This document shows, in pieces, positions 23,211 through 25,159 of a stretch of DNA of 25,159 nucleotides (position 1 is its first letter; each line of letters opens with the position of its first letter). The stretch is taken from positions 1 to 25,159 of the forward strand of contig JAZNKS010000062.1 of the NCBI GenBank assembly GCA_045578725.1, given 5' to 3'. The DNA is from Flemingiibacterium sp045578725 (GTDB taxonomy: Bacteria; Bacillota; Clostridia; Oscillospirales; CAG-272). Under the pieces are notes generated by a model. That model was given only the letters and a program-made list of their open reading frames with translations, made no database searches and was not told the DNA's origin. A program made the position numbers and the translations under genes.

Positions 23211-24067
23211 CGCGCGCCCCCTCTCTTCAGCCGAAGCAGCTCATCTCTGGCATCCTCGACCGTGTAAATGCCGTGCCGGACGGGCAGACCCCGCACCCGC
23301 AGGGTGTTCATCAGCTCGGTGATCTGCGGAACGCTCATGCCCACCGCCGTCAGCTCCTCGGCCTGATCGAAAATCTCGGCCGTGGTTCCCTGCCGCCAGA
23401 CCTTCGCATGGCTCATGACGATGATCTCGTCGGAATAGCGCGCCATGTCCTCCATGCTGTGGCTGACGATGATGACGGTGGTGCCGCTTTTTTTCTGATA
23501 GGAGCGGATGCCGCCGAGGATCTCCTCCCGGCCCTGCGGATCCAGACCGGCCGCAGGCTCGTCGAGGACGAGCACCTCGGGCTGCATGGCCATGATGCCG
23601 GCGATGGCAACACGGCGCTTCTGGCCGCCGGAGAGATCGAAGGGGGATTTGTCCATCAGCTCCGGCTCAATGCCGCAGAACAGCGCGGCATCGGCGACCC
23701 GGCGTCCGATTTCATCCTTGGCAAGCCCCATATTCTTCGGCCCGTAGGCGATATCCTCGGCCACCGTTTCCTCGAACAGCTGGTATTCGGGATACTGGAA
23801 GACGAGGCCGACCCGGAAGCGGAAGCGGCGGATATTTTTGGGATCGGCCCAGATATCCTCCCCGCCGACCAGCACCTGCCCCGAGGTCGGCTTGTTGAGG
23901 CCGTTTAAGAGCTGGACGAGGGTGGATTTGCCGGATCCCGTGTGCCCCATGAGGCCGGTGATCACGCCCGCCGTGATTTTCAGCGAGACGTTATCCAGCG
24001 CCACCTTGCAAAAAGGCGTGTCGGGGCTGTAGATATACGATACATTCTTGAGTTCGATTGCGGTCAT
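23207..24067 (-). CDS. ecfA2: ECF transporter ATPase EcfA2
   Basis: This 286-residue ABC ATPase shows Walker A GHTGSGKST, Q-loop VFQYPEYQLFEETV, signature LSGGQKRRVAIA, Walker B VLVLDEPAAGLDP and switch histidine IVSHSMED. The GHTGSGKST form and the PFCKVALDNVS opening mark the EcfA2 rather than the EcfA1 subunit. It pairs with EcfA1 to drive EcfT. ATG 24067 is preceded by AAAGGGA; a longer frame to 24091 lacks a ribosome binding site. It lies 74 nt after ecfA1 and overlaps ecfT by 4 nt. Confidence 0.94.
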   Translation of the reverse strand: MTAIELKNVSYIYSPDTPFCKVALDNVSLKITAGVITGLMGHTGSGKSTLVQLLNGLNKPTSGQVLVGGEDIWADPKNIRRFRFRVGLVFQYPEYQLFEETVAEDIAYGPKNMGLAKDEIGRRVADAALFCGIEPELMDKSPFDLSGGQKRRVAIAGIMAMQPEVLVLDEPAAGLDPQGREEILGGIRSYQKKSGTTVIIVSHSMEDMARYSDEIIVMSHAKVWRQGTTAEIFDQAEELTAVGMSVPQITELMNTLRVRGLPVRHGIYTVEDARDELLRLKRGGAR

Positions 24068-24141
24068 GTTAGAATTCCCTTTGCATGGCAAGGTAATAGT
24101 GGTAAAGTGCGTGAAGCGGAGGCATCCCGCCCGGATGGCCG

Positions 24142-25020
24142 TCAGGAGAACAGCTCCATCAGCGCGTCGGCCGCCTCATCAACGCCAAGACGGTCCAGCG
24201 GAAGCGGCCGGCCGTCCTTGTCCCGGATCCCGGCCAGATTCAGCTCATGGAAAAGCTCGGCCGTCTGGGGGACATCGAGGCCGATCCGCTCCAGATGCGC
24301 AACCTCGGAAAAGATCGTGCCCGGCGTGCCGTCCATCTCGATTTTTCCCTCGTTGATGACCACCACGCGGTCGCAGAGCGCCGCCTCGTTCATATAGTGG
24401 GTGATATTCAGAATCGTGATGCCGTACTCCCGGTTGAGGCGCAGGATGGTGTCCATGACCTCCCGCCGGCCGGAGGGATCCAGCATCGCCGTGGATTCGT
24501 CGAAAACAATACAGCGCGGCATCATCGCCAGGATGCCCGCAATGGCAATCCGCTGCTTCTGGCCGCCCGACAGCTGATGGGGCGAATGCCGGGCAAATTC
24601 GGTCATGCCGACCGTCGCCAGCGCCTCGTCCACCCGGCGGCGGATCTCGGCGGGCGGAATACCCAGATTCTCCGGCCCGAAGGCCACATCCTCCTCCACC
24701 ACCGTGGCAACCAGCTGGTTGTCCGGATTCTGGAAGACCATGCCGATGGCGCGGCGGTTTTCAAAGAGCTGATCCTCACTAAGGTCGGGCGAGGTGATCT
24801 CCAGCCCGTCGATTGTGATTTTACCGCTGTCCGGCGTGAGAATCAGATTGAGAAGCTTTGCCAGCGTCGATTTGCCGGAGCCGTTGTGGCCGAGAATGGC
24901 CACCAGCTCCCCCCGGCCGATTTCCAGATTGATATCGCGCAGGACCGGACTTGGCGTTCCGTCCTCGTCGGCCGGATAGGAGAAATTCAGATTTTCGATT
25001 TTGATAAAAGGCTCCGTCAT
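24142..25020 (-). CDS. ecfA1: ECF transporter ATPase EcfA1
   Basis: This 292-residue ABC ATPase shows Walker A GHNGSGKST, Q-loop VFQNPDNQLVATVVEEDV, signature LSGGQKQRIAIA, Walker B CIVFDESTAMLDP and switch histidine ITHYMNEA. The DEST.MLDP form is usual for EcfA1. It heads the ecfA1-ecfA2-ecfT-truA order. ATG 25020 matches the family start (MTEPFIKIENLNFSYP), but the ribosome binding site is poor, and the preceding 139 nt are full of small hairpins. Initiation may therefore depend on leader structure. A longer frame to 25119 runs through those hairpins and is rejected. Confidence 0.92.
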   Translation of the reverse strand: MTEPFIKIENLNFSYPADEDGTPSPVLRDINLEIGRGELVAILGHNGSGKSTLAKLLNLILTPDSGKITIDGLEITSPDLSEDQLFENRRAIGMVFQNPDNQLVATVVEEDVAFGPENLGIPPAEIRRRVDEALATVGMTEFARHSPHQLSGGQKQRIAIAGILAMMPRCIVFDESTAMLDPSGRREVMDTILRLNREYGITILNITHYMNEAALCDRVVVINEGKIEMDGTPGTIFSEVAHLERIGLDVPQTAELFHELNLAGIRDKDGRPLPLDRLGVDEAADALMELFS

Positions 25021-25159
25021 GATTATGACCAGGCTTTCGCGAAGCGAAAGCTTCCTTTCCTGGATTTTGGGGCTGGTTTGCGAAGCAAAACATTGCCGGG
25101 ACGGCAATTTAAGCCACAAAACCAGGTCTGAAATTTATTTTCAGACTTCTCCTCCTCAC
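25021..25159 (-). other. Structured leader upstream of ecfA1 (several hairpins)
   Basis: No gene fits this stretch. It holds CTTTCGC/GCGAAAG (25034-25050, GAA loop) inside CCAGG/CCTGG (25029-25063), TTTGC/GCAAA (25077-25089), ATTGCC/GGCAAT (25092-25108), enclosing GGCT/AGCC (25071-25115) and GTCTGAAA/TTTCAGAC (25126-25146). CTGGTTT (25073-25079) can instead pair with AAACCAG (25119-25125), an alternative fold. GGAGGAG appears at the window edge with no start codon at a suitable distance. It could be an RNA regulator or simply degenerate repeats. Confidence 0.6.

Noticed and set aside
25071..25115. Cloverleaf-like fold that might be a tRNA
   Set aside because: It is too short, with no T-loop GTTCRA box, no anticodon arm and no acceptor of 7 bp.
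25109..25159. Short GTG frame (16 codons) at the window edge on the minus strand
   Set aside because: It overlaps the leader hairpins. It could equally be the tail of an upstream gene outside the window and cannot be judged.

Overview
The window looks like a chromosomal segment of a GC-rich Firmicute, most like an Oscillospiraceae/Ruminococcaceae-type gut Clostridium. The support is AAAGGAG-type ribosome binding sites, sigma-A promoters of the TTGAAA-17-TATAAT type, a PcrA helicase with a C-terminal RNA-polymerase-binding-type domain, and the ecfA1-ecfA2-ecfT-truA gene order usual in Firmicutes. This placement is an inference from gene content; no rRNA or tRNA gene is visible.

Region 1 (1-8178, all minus strand). 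A MutS-like ATPase gene is followed, with short gaps or overlaps, by six tandem paralogues (the last cut by the window edge). Each encodes a membrane-anchored TPR plus leucine-rich-repeat protein. The N-terminal anchor and TPR are nearly identical between copies. The LRR domain varies from about 5 to 14 repeats, the linker ranges from nothing to a 105-residue TEPPV array, and all complete copies end in the same short cap (DWSPVAHV or DFSPVAHV, then GRP).

Region 2 (8179-10068). A PHP-family phosphatase gene sits between two repeat-rich intergenic regions that are related to each other and lie in opposite orientation. They share a 28-bp perfect repeat and a roughly 140-bp element that ends in a palindromic hairpin. 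That element lies directly upstream of the ribosome binding site of both the mutS-like gene and uxaC.

Region 3 (10069-13944, plus strand). Uronate isomerase (uxaC, own terminator) is followed by a sugar phosphate isomerase/epimerase with its own promoter, a membrane-anchored protein of unknown function and a histidine phosphatase, closed by a strong bidirectional terminator.

Region 4 (14011-17737, minus strand). A Card1/Can2-like CARF-domain nuclease, a MATE exporter and an Mbeg1-like alpha/beta hydrolase probably form one operon. The CARF nuclease is normally a type III CRISPR accessory protein, but no CRISPR array or cas gene is visible here.

Region 5 (17840-20938, plus strand). pcrA is divergent from the CARF gene. 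It is followed by a REP-associated tyrosine transposase (RAYT) gene that carries two copies of its REP palindrome inside its own reading frame and one just upstream.

Region 6 (20950-25159, minus strand). ecfA1, ecfA2, ecfT and truA (the last three linked by ATGA overlaps) and a HAD hydrolase form an operon. ecfA1 is preceded by a leader full of small hairpins.
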